From assembly GCA_944362615.1 (NCBI GenBank), contig CALVTM010000004.1:44659-108658 (forward strand): 64,000 nt of DNA, written 5' to 3'. The DNA comes from an uncultured Clostridia bacterium (GTDB lineage Bacteria; Bacillota; Clostridia; Christensenellales; Pumilibacteraceae). The position numbers and the translations under genes were made by a program. Shown in pieces: positions 8,580 through 16,761 of the stretch; positions within the stretch are counted from its first letter, which is position 1; the number at the start of each line of letters is the position of its first letter. Below the pieces are notes generated by a model. That model was not told the DNA's origin. It made no database searches and was given only the letters and a program-made list of their open reading frames with translations.

Positions 8580-9317
8580 TTAGAAAGGCTTGACATTGTA
8601 GTTCTCCAAGAATTTATTGATTCTCGGGAAGTCCGCGGGGGTGACTATGCTGATGACCTTTTCGCCGAGCACTCCGTTCTCCGTAACTATGACGGCGACA
8701 AGTGACCTGCGCTTTTCAAATTCGGTAAACACGTCGAGAACGGTCGAGTATTTATTCATCAGACAGTAGTTATCCATTTCCTCGCTGCTGAGCGCGTCTC
8801 CGCACTTTGTTGAGGCAAGGTAATCGGTAAGGTTCTCGCCGCGGTCTGCTGCCGCCGCAATGAGCTTGTAAAGCGCGTACGAGTTGATAAGCCCGATCAT
8901 ATTGCCGTGATCGTAGACGATGACCGTCTTTTGTCTGTTTACGGAAAACTCGCGCACCGCCTGGAGCAGCGGATCGTCCGCAAACACCGTAACTATTTTT
9001 TTTACTTTGAACGCGTCCGTGATCTTAGGCGGACGGCAGATTTGTCTTTCGATGTACTCGATATTATCCACAACTTCGTCGCACGGTACGGCGATGACCG
9101 TTTCCCCCGCGCCCGCCGTGTGGTGTACTATGGCGTTGCGCAGTTTGCCGTAGTCGATCAGCTCACTGCAGTACCTGCGTACCGTGATATTCATATCGCT
9201 GCACCTCTTGACCAGATCGGTGAAGTTCTGCGTCGGACGCACACTGTATATAGTTTTCAGCCGTGCTTCGATGCTGTTATAGCTGCGTAAAAACCTCGCC
9301 GCATTTTCGTTATCCAT
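8580..9317 (-). CDS. CBS-pair protein with N-terminal HEPN-like region
   Basis: A 245-residue cytoplasmic protein. About the first 90 residues form a helical region ending in LRNAIVHH, which fits the Rx4H signature of HEPN domains, often RNases or nucleotide-transfer partners. Two CBS repeats follow (about residues 110-165 and 185-240), which usually bind adenosyl ligands such as AMP, ATP or SAM. The start is set at 9317 because AGGAGGT lies just upstream and a good promoter is further upstream; a longer frame reaching 9434 has no ribosome binding site. It appears monocistronic. The CBS call is firm; HEPN is a motif-level inference. Confidence 0.8.
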   Translation of the reverse strand: MDNENAARFLRSYNSIEARLKTIYSVRPTQNFTDLVKRCSDMNITVRRYCSELIDYGKLRNAIVHHTAGAGETVIAVPCDEVVDNIEYIERQICRPPKITDAFKVKKIVTVFADDPLLQAVREFSVNRQKTVIVYDHGNMIGLINSYALYKLIAAAADRGENLTDYLASTKCGDALSSEEMDNYCLMNKYSTVLDVFTEFEKRRSLVAVIVTENGVLGEKVISIVTPADFPRINKFLENYNVKPF

Positions 9318-9341
9318 CAAAACCTCCTTATTTCTTTTATG

Positions 9342-9370
9342 ATTATACCATATCAAAGCGTAACGCGCAA
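9342..9370 (-). promoter_or_regulatory. promoter of the HEPN/CBS gene
   Basis: On the minus strand TTGCGC (9365-9370), a 17-bp spacer and a perfect TATAAT (9342-9347), 24 bases before the start codon. Confidence 0.75.
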
Positions 9371-9460
9371 GTATGTTGCGCCCGGTTTTCCTCTCAAAAA
9401 ATCGGTTGAGCGGCAAGGCGCGCCCGCCGCTCATCCGTCATGCCGCCGGGCTTCCGTCTG

Positions 9461-9496
9461 AAAAAAGCCTGCCGCGCACTTAAGCGCGCGGCAGGC
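9461..9496 (-). terminator. terminator of the polyamine operon
   Basis: An 11-bp stem (9467-9477 with 9486-9496), followed in the minus direction by six T (AAAAAA at 9461-9466 on the plus strand). It lies 48 bases beyond the nspC stop codon. Confidence 0.85.
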
Positions 9497-9543
9497 GCAT
9501 ACCGTTAGTCACGGCAGCTTACAGTCTGTTGTTCCGAAGCGGC

Positions 9544-10716
9544 TTACAGTCTGTTTCTGAAGTCGTCATATCCGAAAGTGCGCAGTAGAGTAAGTTTCCC
9601 GGAAGAGGTGCGGAGCGCTATATCCGGCAGAGGGGTGCCGTTGAAAGTGTTGGTCTTGACCATTGTGTAAAGCGCCATATCCCCGAACACTATGCGGTCA
9701 CCGGCGGTAAGCGGTCGGTCGAAAGACCAGTCCCCGGTAATGTCTCCCGCAAGGCAGGTAGCGCCCGCAAGGCGGACGGTACAGGCTTTCTCGCCCGGGT
9801 CGGCGGCGTCCGAAAACTTTTCGTAACCCTCTCCGGCACCGCTGTCCTCATGCGTACCCGTTTTTGCGTATGCACCTTCAATCGGCGGACGGTACGGCAT
9901 TTCTATGACGTCCGGCATATGACAGGCGGCGGAGGCGTCGAGCACGGCGATGTCCATGCCGTTATGCACGACGTCGAGCACCTCGGCAACAAGCGTACCC
10001 GCGTTAAGCACAACGGCTTCACCCGGTTCGAGATATACCTCGCACCCGTATTCTTTTATGCGTCTGATGCAGCGGATAAGACGGGGGATGTCGTAGTCCG
10101 CGCGCGTTATATGATGCCCGCCTCCGAAGTTGACCCATTTCATATCGCCGAGGTATTTGCCGAACTTGTCGCAGAACGCGTCCAGAGTGGTCTCGAGGTC
10201 ATCCGAGTTCTGCTCGCACAGGGTGTGGAAGTGCAGTCCGTCCAGACGGTCGGCAGCATCGTCCGTCAGCTGAGCGGCGGGCACGCCCAGACGGGAAAAC
10301 GGCGCACATGGATCATATATCTCGTGTCCGCTTTGCGTGGAGCATTCCGGATTGACGCGCAGTCCTATGCTTTTTCCTGCCGCTCTTGCCACGTCCGCAT
10401 ATCTGTCAAGCTGAGATACGCTGTTGAACGTTATATGATCGGCATACCTGAGTATCTCCGCAAAGTCGTCCGGCTTGAATGCGGGATTATAGACGTGCGT
10501 TTCGCCGCCGAAGTACTCTTTGCCCAGCCGCGCTTCATAAAGTCCGCTTGCCGTTGTGCCGTCGAGGTAACGGGAGATAAGCGGATAAGTCGCGTACGCG
10601 CTGTACGCCTTCTGCGCAAGGAGTATCTTGCAGTCGGCTTCCCGCCGCACTGCGTCCAGGATCTCGCAGTTATGTCTGAGTTTGTTTTCGTCTATTATAA
10701 ATACCGGAGTTTTCAT
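9544..10716 (-). CDS. nspC: carboxynorspermidine/carboxyspermidine decarboxylase
   Basis: A PLP-dependent alanine-racemase-fold decarboxylase that converts carboxyspermidine (or carboxynorspermidine) to spermidine (norspermidine). The 390 residues are full length. The PLP lysine is K36 in ILLAQKAYSAY; the conserved blocks FHTLCEQNSDDLE, VNFGGGHHITRADYD and YLEPGEAVVLNAGTL are those of NspC. It is the last gene of the polyamine operon, 120 bases after the carboxyspermidine dehydrogenase that makes its substrate. The operon also encodes the SAM-dependent route (speD, speE), so this enzyme is formally redundant for spermidine. Confidence 0.93.
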   Translation of the reverse strand: MKTPVFIIDENKLRHNCEILDAVRREADCKILLAQKAYSAYATYPLISRYLDGTTASGLYEARLGKEYFGGETHVYNPAFKPDDFAEILRYADHITFNSVSQLDRYADVARAAGKSIGLRVNPECSTQSGHEIYDPCAPFSRLGVPAAQLTDDAADRLDGLHFHTLCEQNSDDLETTLDAFCDKFGKYLGDMKWVNFGGGHHITRADYDIPRLIRCIRRIKEYGCEVYLEPGEAVVLNAGTLVAEVLDVVHNGMDIAVLDASAACHMPDVIEMPYRPPIEGAYAKTGTHEDSGAGEGYEKFSDAADPGEKACTVRLAGATCLAGDITGDWSFDRPLTAGDRIVFGDMALYTMVKTNTFNGTPLPDIALRTSSGKLTLLRTFGYDDFRNRL

Positions 10717-10798
10717 TCAGCTTCAGTCCTTGTCTGCAATTTTATGCGCGGCGGATGATTGTGCCGGTCGCACCGCACTTTTATGCTCAGATAAACGT

Positions 10799-10831
10799 AA
10801 GCGGGGTCATGCCGTACAGGCGCCCCGCTTT
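10799..10831 (-). other. intercistronic hairpin between casdh and nspC
   Basis: An 8-bp stem AAGCGGGG/CCCCGCTT encloses about 15 bases. It lacks a good T-tract on the minus strand, so it may modulate processing or partial termination rather than stop transcription. Confidence 0.45.
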
Positions 10832-10836
10832 ATATA

Positions 10837-12096
10837 TCAGTCGACTAATACAGGATCTCTGACTACCTTCCACGGCAGTCCGTAAGCATTAAGGTCTTCC
10901 ATGAACGGATCGGGATCGAACTGCTCGGGAGTGAACACGCCTGGCTTTTTCCACTTACCGGTAAGTATCATGGACGCGCCTATCATTGCAGGAACGCCTG
11001 TCGTGTAAGAGATAGCCTGAGACTTTACTTCACGGTAACACTCCTCATGGTCGCATATATTATAGATATACGCCGAAGTCTGCTTACCGTCCTTGACGCC
11101 CGTGAATATGCAGCCGATGTTCGTTTTGCCTTTGGTGCGCGGACCGAGGGAGGCGGGGTCGGGAAGGAGCGCCTTGAGGAACTGTATCGGCACTATCTCC
11201 CTGCCTTCGTACATGACGGGAGTGGTCGAGAGCATGCCTACGTTTTCCAGACACTTCATATGAGTGAGATAGCTCTGACCGAACGTCATAAAGAAGCGTA
11301 TGCGCTTTACTTCGGGGAAATTTTCAGCGATGGACTCTATTTCCTCATGGTGGAGCAGATACATATCCTTAGTACCGACGCCGTCAAAGTCGTAAACGCG
11401 CTTTATGCTCATAGCAGGGACTTCCACCCATTTGCCGTTTTCGATGTACGAGCCGGGTGCGGACACTTCACGCAGGTTTATTTCCGGATTGAAGTTGGTC
11501 GCGAAAGGATAGCCGTGGTCTCCGCCGTTGCAGTCGAGGATATCTATAGTGTCTATTCTGTCGAAAAGGTGTTTTTTTGCGTATGCGCAGAATACCTGAG
11601 TCACGCCCGGGTCGAAACCGGAGCCGAGCAGACCGGTCAGACCTGCCGCCTTGAATCTGTCGTCATACGCCCACTGCCACGAATAGTCGAAGTATGCCGA
11701 GAAGCCCTTTTCGCGGCAGCGCTTTTCATATACTTTGCGCCACTCGGGATCGTCGGTGTTCTCCGGTTCATAGTTGGCTGTATCCATATAGTCCACCTTG
11801 CACTCAAGGCAGGCGTCCATGATAGTCAAATCCTGATAGGGCAGAGCGATATTCATGACCAGATCTGGTTCGTAAGCGCGGATAAGCGCAACGAGCGCGT
11901 CCTTGTCGTCCGCATTCACTTCCGCAGTCGTGATAACGGTATTTGTATTGCCTTTGAGGTCGGCAGCAAGCGCGTCGCACTTTGATTTGGTGCGGCTTGC
12001 TATCATGATTTCGCTGAAAATATCACTGCGCATGCAGCACTTGCGTATAGCTACGTTCGCAACGCCGCCGCAGCCGATTATGAGAACTCTTGCCAT
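10837..12096 (-). CDS. carboxynorspermidine/carboxyspermidine dehydrogenase (saccharopine dehydrogenase family)
   Basis: An NADPH-dependent enzyme that condenses a diamine (putrescine or diaminopropane) with aspartate semialdehyde to give the carboxylated polyamine. The 419-residue protein has the Rossmann start VLIIGCGGVANVAIRKC and the family blocks MNIALPYQDLTIMDACL, TGLLGSGFDPGVTQVFCAYA and DCNGGDHGYPFATNFN. Its position directly before nspC supports the carboxyspermidine role over lysine metabolism. The ATG follows AAGGAGAAAC. It begins 92 bases after the speB stop codon. Confidence 0.9.
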   Translation of the reverse strand: MARVLIIGCGGVANVAIRKCCMRSDIFSEIMIASRTKSKCDALAADLKGNTNTVITTAEVNADDKDALVALIRAYEPDLVMNIALPYQDLTIMDACLECKVDYMDTANYEPENTDDPEWRKVYEKRCREKGFSAYFDYSWQWAYDDRFKAAGLTGLLGSGFDPGVTQVFCAYAKKHLFDRIDTIDILDCNGGDHGYPFATNFNPEINLREVSAPGSYIENGKWVEVPAMSIKRVYDFDGVGTKDMYLLHHEEIESIAENFPEVKRIRFFMTFGQSYLTHMKCLENVGMLSTTPVMYEGREIVPIQFLKALLPDPASLGPRTKGKTNIGCIFTGVKDGKQTSAYIYNICDHEECYREVKSQAISYTTGVPAMIGASMILTGKWKKPGVFTPEQFDPDPFMEDLNAYGLPWKVVRDPVLVD

Positions 12097-12188
12097 GATG
12101 TTTCTCCTTAGCCGTGTACTTTATTTATTATATATATTATAGTCCGGTATATCGGGAAATTCCGGGTAACGACCGTCCGCATAGCAGG

Positions 12189-13052
12189 TCATCTGCGTTT
12201 GCCGGACAGCGCGAGCAGCATTTCCCTTATGATCTTGCACGCGACGGCGGTGGAAGCGCCGCTTGCGTCGTAGTGAGGACTGAGCTCGTTCACGTCGCAG
12301 GCAATGACGTCCGCTTTACGGCAGACTTCCGTTACGGCGCGGCGCAGCTCGTCAAAACTGACCCCGCCCGGTTCCGGAGTACCCGTTCCGGGGAATACGG
12401 ACGGATCCATAACGTCAAGATCGACGGTGAAATAAACGGGCAGACCTTTAAGCTCGGTCAGTGTTTTTTCCAGCCCGTCAAAGCTGAAAGCGTGCATATC
12501 CGTGTGCTTTTCCGCCCATATCCATTCGGGACGATCCCCGGAGCGCACCCCGAACTGATGTATTCTTCCGTCGCCGAGAAGCTCATGACAGCGCCGGATA
12601 ACGCATGCGTGCGAAAGTTTTACGCCGAGATAGTCGTCCCGGAGATCGGTATGCGCATCGAAATGGATGATGTGAAGGGCGGGGAAAAACTCCGCCGCGG
12701 CGCGCATTGCACCGAGGGTCACGAGATGTTCGCCGCCGATCATGAACGGCAGTTTACCGTCCGAAAGTATCTGAGCCGCGCGCGCCGTTATATCGCCGAG
12801 CACCGCCGCCGAGTCTCCCGGACACAGTTCAAGGTCGCCGAGGTCGCAGACAGCCATATCCGTAAGATCGAGTTTCTGGTACGGGCTGTACGTCTCCAGT
12901 CCGAACGATTCCCGTCTGATCTGCGCCGGACCGAACCTCGTTCCCGGACGGAACGAAGTCGTGCCGTCGTACGGCGCACCGAACATAACGATGTCCGCTT
13001 TTTCGTATTCGGTTTCACACGCCATATAGGCGTCATTCTGCATGTTCGACAT
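12189..13052 (-). CDS. speB: agmatinase (ureohydrolase family)
   Basis: A binuclear manganese hydrolase that splits agmatine to putrescine and urea. The metal-binding motifs are complete: GGEHLVTLG, HFDAHTDLRDDY and FTVDLDVMDPSVFPGTGTPE. 287 residues is normal. The start overlaps the speE end by 20 bases; an in-frame ATG nine bases later is an alternative. With the adjacent decarboxylase it forms the arginine-agmatine-putrescine path, which is why agmatinase is preferred over arginase or formiminoglutamase. Confidence 0.9.
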   Translation of the reverse strand: MSNMQNDAYMACETEYEKADIVMFGAPYDGTTSFRPGTRFGPAQIRRESFGLETYSPYQKLDLTDMAVCDLGDLELCPGDSAAVLGDITARAAQILSDGKLPFMIGGEHLVTLGAMRAAAEFFPALHIIHFDAHTDLRDDYLGVKLSHACVIRRCHELLGDGRIHQFGVRSGDRPEWIWAEKHTDMHAFSFDGLEKTLTELKGLPVYFTVDLDVMDPSVFPGTGTPEPGGVSFDELRRAVTEVCRKADVIACDVNELSPHYDASGASTAVACKIIREMLLALSGKRR

Positions 13053-13893
13053 TGCTTAGAAGCTCCTCCACATAAGCCGGGATATAGAACGCGCCTTTAT
13101 GCAGCGTCGTGGTGTAATATTTACACTTCAGTCCGCGCGCATTCCATCTTTTTTCGTCAAGGTCCTTGAGCGGGTGATATTTTTTGGAAGCGAACCCGAA
13201 CAGCCAATGCCCTGACGGATACGTCGGGATGTGCGCCTGGTATACGCGGCTGACGGGGAAAGATTCCACTATGCGCTTGTGCGCGCGCTGACAGGCGAGG
13301 GCGTCCTCGGGGTAGAACGGGCTTTCGTGCTGGTTCACCATGATGCCGTCGCTTTTGAGCGCCTTGAAGCAGTTGCCGTAGAATTCGCGGGTAAACAGCC
13401 CTTCGCCCGGACCGAAAGGATCGGTCGAGTCCACTATGATCAGGTCGTAAGCGTTCACTTTGGAGCGGATGAACTTAAGCCCGTCCTCAAAATGCACACT
13501 TACGCGCTCGTCGTCCAGCCCGCATGCGGTGAACGGCAGGTACTTGCGGCACACCCGCGTAACTTCCTCGTCGATATCCACGAGGTCGATGTGTTCTATA
13601 TCGTCGTAGCGGATGAGCTCACGGCACGCGCCGCCGTCGCCGCCCCCTATAACGAGTACGTCGCGGACGTTCGGATGCACTGCCATAGGAACATGAGTTA
13701 TCATTTCGTGATAGATGAACTCGTCCTTTTCGGTGAGCATCATATACCCGTCCAGGACGAGGAACCGTCCGAACTCGGGCGAATCGAAAACGTCTATGCG
13801 CTGAAAATCGCTTTCGCGGCTGCACAGCTGCTTGTTTACTCGTATTGAAAGTTTGACGTTTTTCGTATGTTTTTCGGAAAACCACAGATCCAT
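13033..13893 (-). CDS. speE: spermidine synthase (polyamine aminopropyltransferase)
   Basis: Transfers the aminopropyl group of decarboxylated SAM to putrescine. The 286-residue protein starts DLWFSEKHTKNVKLSIRV and has the SAM-fold motif VIGGGDGGACRELIRYDD, the catalytic-loop motif VDSTDPFGPGEGLFT and the Gly-His-Trp block YPSGHWLFGFASK. The ribosome binding site is GGAGGAATGATTT. It lies between speA and speB; the 158-base gap from speA contains no gene. A closely related aminopropyltransferase activity (for example thermospermine) cannot be excluded. Confidence 0.92.
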   Translation of the reverse strand: MDLWFSEKHTKNVKLSIRVNKQLCSRESDFQRIDVFDSPEFGRFLVLDGYMMLTEKDEFIYHEMITHVPMAVHPNVRDVLVIGGGDGGACRELIRYDDIEHIDLVDIDEEVTRVCRKYLPFTACGLDDERVSVHFEDGLKFIRSKVNAYDLIIVDSTDPFGPGEGLFTREFYGNCFKALKSDGIMVNQHESPFYPEDALACQRAHKRIVESFPVSRVYQAHIPTYPSGHWLFGFASKKYHPLKDLDEKRWNARGLKCKYYTTTLHKGAFYIPAYVEELLSNVEHAE

Positions 13894-14051
13894 AAATCAT
13901 TCCTCCGCCGCACGGGCGAAGCCGTACGGCATAAAAGGCGAACGGTCACGCCCCGTTTTCATGCGGGCAGAAGCCGTAAGAGCGCATCCGTCTTTTTGTC
14001 ACGCCGGCTGAGACGCCGCGCGAAGCTCCTGCCGACACCGAAGCGTGTGCG

Positions 14052-15512
14052 TTATTTTATAACATTGAGCATCCGGATATCCGGATCTTCCGGGCCGGTC
14101 ATCTGACAGCCCTTTTCCTTGGCGTAACGGATGTACTCGAGAATGCGCGGAGTAATGCGTTCGCCGGGCGCAAGCACGGGAATGCCGGGAGGGTAGCACA
14201 TGACGAATTCCGAGCATATCCTGTCAGCAGTATTATCTATCGGCAGGGATTCGGATTCGGCATAGAATGCGTCCTGCGGCGACATTGCGACGTCCGGTTC
14301 GATGTACTCCTGCTTCATCAGCTGTGCGGAGCTGCCACGTCCGAAGCGGCGGCGTATCTCCGCAAGCGCGCCTATCAGTCTTTCGAGATCGCGCACGCGG
14401 TCGCCGATCGAAAGATAAGCGAGGATGTTGCCGAGGTCGCCGAACTCGATCTGTATGTCGTACTCGTCGCGGAGCAGGGAATACACTTCAATGCCTGCAA
14501 GCCCTACTTTGAGCGTATTGACGGAGAGTTTCGTCACGTCGAAATCAAAAACGCTGTCGCCGTTGACAAGCTCTCTGCCGTATGCGTACCAGTCGCCTAT
14601 ATCGTTGATCTCGGTGCGCGCATAGTCCGCCATTTCCACGACTTTGGCGAAAGCCTCTCTGCCTCTGAGAGCGAGGTTACGCCTGGAAATATCAAGAGAG
14701 GAGAGCAGCAGATATGACGCGCTCGTCGTCTGTGTCAGGTTGATTATCTGCCGGACATAGCCGGGTTCAACGCGGCTGCCCGTAAGCAGTATCGAGCTTT
14801 GAGTGAGGCTTCCGCCCGACTTGTGCATGGACACTGCCGCCATATCCGCGCCCGTAGCCATAGCGGAAACGGGCAGACCTTCTCCGAAATAGAAGTGAGT
14901 GCCGTGCGCTTCGTCCGCAAGACACAGCATGCCCGCTCTGTGCGCCATATCGGCTATCGCGCGTATATCCGAGCAAATGCCGTAATAAGTCGGGTTATTG
15001 ACGAGCACGGCTTTTGCGTCCGGATTGGCTTTTATCGCGGCGGCGACCGATTCGCGGCTCATACCGAGTGATATCCCGAGATCGTCATCGCAGTCGGGAT
15101 TGACATAAACGGGTATTGCTCCGCAGAGCACCATAGCTCCCATAACGGAGCGATGTACGTTGCGGGGAAGTATTATCTTGTCGCCGCGCGCCGCAACCGA
15201 AAGTATCATGCTCTGGACAGCGCTTGTCGTGCCGCCTACCATCAGGAAGGCGTGAGCCGCGCCGAAAGCCTCCGCCGCAAGCATTTCCGCGTCGCGTATA
15301 ACAGACACGGGGTGGCAGAGGTTATCCAGACATTTCATGGAATTTACGTCGAGATTCATACATTTCTCGCCGAGAAGCGCGGTCAGTTCGGGGTTACCCC
15401 TGCCGCGCTTGTGTCCGGGTACGTCGAACGGAACGAGGCGCATACGGTGCATTTCCTGCAGCGCTTCGTAAATCGGCGCATTTTTCTGAGAAAGTTCGCG
15501 TTCGTCGTTCAT
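14052..15512 (-). CDS. speA: arginine (Orn/Lys/Arg family) decarboxylase
   Basis: A PLP enzyme of fold type I, the short (about 485-residue) Bacillota form of the Orn/Lys/Arg decarboxylases. The start FDVPGHKRGRGNPEL is typical, and the PLP lysine is K231 in SMHKSGGSLTQSS, preceded by DEAHGTH (about 200-206). The neighbouring agmatinase gene argues for arginine as substrate, giving agmatine; lysine or ornithine cannot be ruled out from sequence. It starts 14 bases after speD and is translationally close to it. Confidence 0.9.
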   Translation of the reverse strand: MNDERELSQKNAPIYEALQEMHRMRLVPFDVPGHKRGRGNPELTALLGEKCMNLDVNSMKCLDNLCHPVSVIRDAEMLAAEAFGAAHAFLMVGGTTSAVQSMILSVAARGDKIILPRNVHRSVMGAMVLCGAIPVYVNPDCDDDLGISLGMSRESVAAAIKANPDAKAVLVNNPTYYGICSDIRAIADMAHRAGMLCLADEAHGTHFYFGEGLPVSAMATGADMAAVSMHKSGGSLTQSSILLTGSRVEPGYVRQIINLTQTTSASYLLLSSLDISRRNLALRGREAFAKVVEMADYARTEINDIGDWYAYGRELVNGDSVFDFDVTKLSVNTLKVGLAGIEVYSLLRDEYDIQIEFGDLGNILAYLSIGDRVRDLERLIGALAEIRRRFGRGSSAQLMKQEYIEPDVAMSPQDAFYAESESLPIDNTADRICSEFVMCYPPGIPVLAPGERITPRILEYIRYAKEKGCQMTGPEDPDIRMLNVIK

Positions 15513-15526
15513 CGGCAGTCCTCAGG

Positions 15527-16282
15527 TCAGAATACGTTCCTGCCGCTGAAGATCTCTATCATTTCTTTGCGGAGGTTGTCCATGATCTCCAGACGGACGG
15601 TGGGAGGGAGCTCATACGCGTCCGTTTTGAACAGATAGTTCTGAAGATCTATTTCTTTGACCATCATTTTAGTATGGAATATATTGGCGTCATAAACATT
15701 GATGTCCACGGCGTCGTATTTAAGAAGAGTAGCGGGAGAGATGTAGTTCTGGATAGACGTGACCTTATGATCCATAAAGCACTTTTTGCCGCCTATATCG
15801 CGGGTGAAGCCGCGGACGCGGTAGTCCATCGTGATGATATCCGAATCGAACGAGCCGATCAGATAGTCGAGGGTGGAAAGAGGAGTGATCTCGCCGCACG
15901 TTGCGACGTCGATATCCACGCGGAACGTAGCAAGACAGGTCTCCGGATGGTATTCGGGGTAGGTGTGGACGGTGACGTGACTCTTGTCGAGGTGAGCAAG
16001 CTGCGTTCCTCCCGCAGGTACCATAGACCCTTCCGCTATCAGTATCGTAACGGACGCGCCCTGAGGATCGTAATCCTGCTTGGCTATATTGAGCACTCTT
16101 GCGCCTATCATATCCGTAAGCGTCGTCAGAATATTGGTCAGACGTTCGGAGTTATACTGCTCGTCTATGTACGCGATATAGTCGCGCTGTTCGCGAGCCG
16201 TCTTGGCGTAGCAAACGTCGTAGATATTGAAGCTGAGCGCCTTTGTCAGATTGTTGAATCCGTAGAGTTTGAGCTTATCCAA
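15527..16282 (-). CDS. speD: S-adenosylmethionine decarboxylase proenzyme (long, E. coli type)
   Basis: A pyruvoyl enzyme that makes decarboxylated SAM, the aminopropyl donor. The start is set at a TTG (16280-16282) because GGAGGAAGGGA lies directly upstream and the resulting protein (251 residues, [18 protein letters not shown]) aligns from end to end with the long E. coli-type SpeD; a longer ATG frame would add an unlikely 18-residue tail. Self-cleavage serine: S101 in [15 protein letters not shown]. It is the first gene of the polyamine operon, behind a 300-nt structured leader ending in a terminator, so its expression is probably attenuated. The E. coli-type SpeD is less common in Bacillota than the short SpeH type. 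Confidence 0.93.
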   Translation of the reverse strand: MDKLKLYGFNNLTKALSFNIYDVCYAKTAREQRDYIAYIDEQYNSERLTNILTTLTDMIGARVLNIAKQDYDPQGASVTILIAEGSMVPAGGTQLAHLDKSHVTVHTYPEYHPETCLATFRVDIDVATCGEITPLSTLDYLIGSFDSDIITMDYRVRGFTRDIGGKKCFMDHKVTSIQNYISPATLLKYDAVDINVYDANIFHTKMMVKEIDLQNYLFKTDAYELPPTVRLEIMDNLRKEMIEIFSGRNVF

Positions 16283-16303
16283 ATCCCTTCCTCCCGAGCG
16301 TGC

Positions 16304-16332
16304 AAAACGGTGCGCGCCGTATGGCGCGCACC
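16304..16332 (-). terminator. leader terminator upstream of speD
   Basis: A perfect 10-bp stem (16309-16318 with 16323-16332) with a four-base loop, followed on the minus strand by GTTTTG. It lies inside the speD leader, only 22 bases before the start codon, where premature termination would shut off the whole operon. The segment 16443-16452 upstream in the transcript could pair with 16326-16334 and act as an antiterminator. Confidence 0.75.
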
Positions 16333-16377
16333 GCAATGAAACTGATCAGCCTTACCGGGGAATAATATCCCATAGAG

Positions 16378-16569
16378 GTTCTTCGGAGTCTATATAGCAA
16401 ATACTTACTTTTACTACTCTTATTGGATCGTTTTCACGGCGAGCGGCAGCGCATATGACGGCTGTTTCGCACAGGTACAATAAGTTTTATCGGCAGTGGA
16501 CCCGGCTGTCCGTATGGCCTTAGCCCCGAGAGGCGGTCCGTAGTTATTTGCATGGATACTCTGTCGAAC
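16378..16569 (-). promoter_or_regulatory. structured 5' leader domain of the polyamine operon (candidate riboswitch, unknown class)
   Basis: On the minus strand a closing stack of three helices joins the ends: GTTC/GAAC (16566-16569 with 16378-16381), GAGT/ACTC (16558-16561 with 16386-16389) and GCAAATAACT/AGTATTTGC with one bulge (16542-16551 with 16397-16405). Inside are two further arms, GGACC/GGTCC (16535-16539 with 16498-16502) and TTATTG/CAATAA (16478-16483 with 16420-16425), the latter holding CTGT/ACAG. This looks like an aptamer domain before the terminator at 16304-16332. It does not show the conserved cores of SAM-I, lysine, cobalamin or T-box leaders. Confidence 0.6.
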
Positions 16570-16588
16570 TCATATCACATGTAATATC

Positions 16589-16617
16589 ATTTTATTATAC
16601 CCGCGCGCATATGTCAA
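16589..16617 (-). promoter_or_regulatory. promoter of the polyamine operon
   Basis: On the minus strand TTGACA (16612-16617), a 17-bp spacer and TAAAAT (16589-16594). Transcription should start near 16582, about 300 nt before speD. Confidence 0.75.
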
Positions 16618-16715
16618 GGGTTTTACCGATATTTATTTACACCGCCGTAAGTGCGCGGACGGCTTACGCATTGTAAGCGTTATATTTTTCACGCGCTCAT
16701 ACTCAAAAAACACTA

Positions 16716-16744
16716 TTGACATACCGTATGCGCTGTGTTAAAAT
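16716..16744 (+). promoter_or_regulatory. promoter of mscS
   Basis: TTGACA (16716-16721), a 17-bp spacer and TAAAAT (16739-16744). The start site should fall only about 10 bases before the start codon, just in front of or in the ACGGAGG ribosome binding site. Confidence 0.75.
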
Positions 16745-16761
16745 TTACTTACGGAGGCATT

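Noticed and set aside
16283..16582. speD leader as a SAM-I, lysine, cobalamin or T-box element
   Set aside because: None of the conserved core sequences of these classes could be found on the minus strand.
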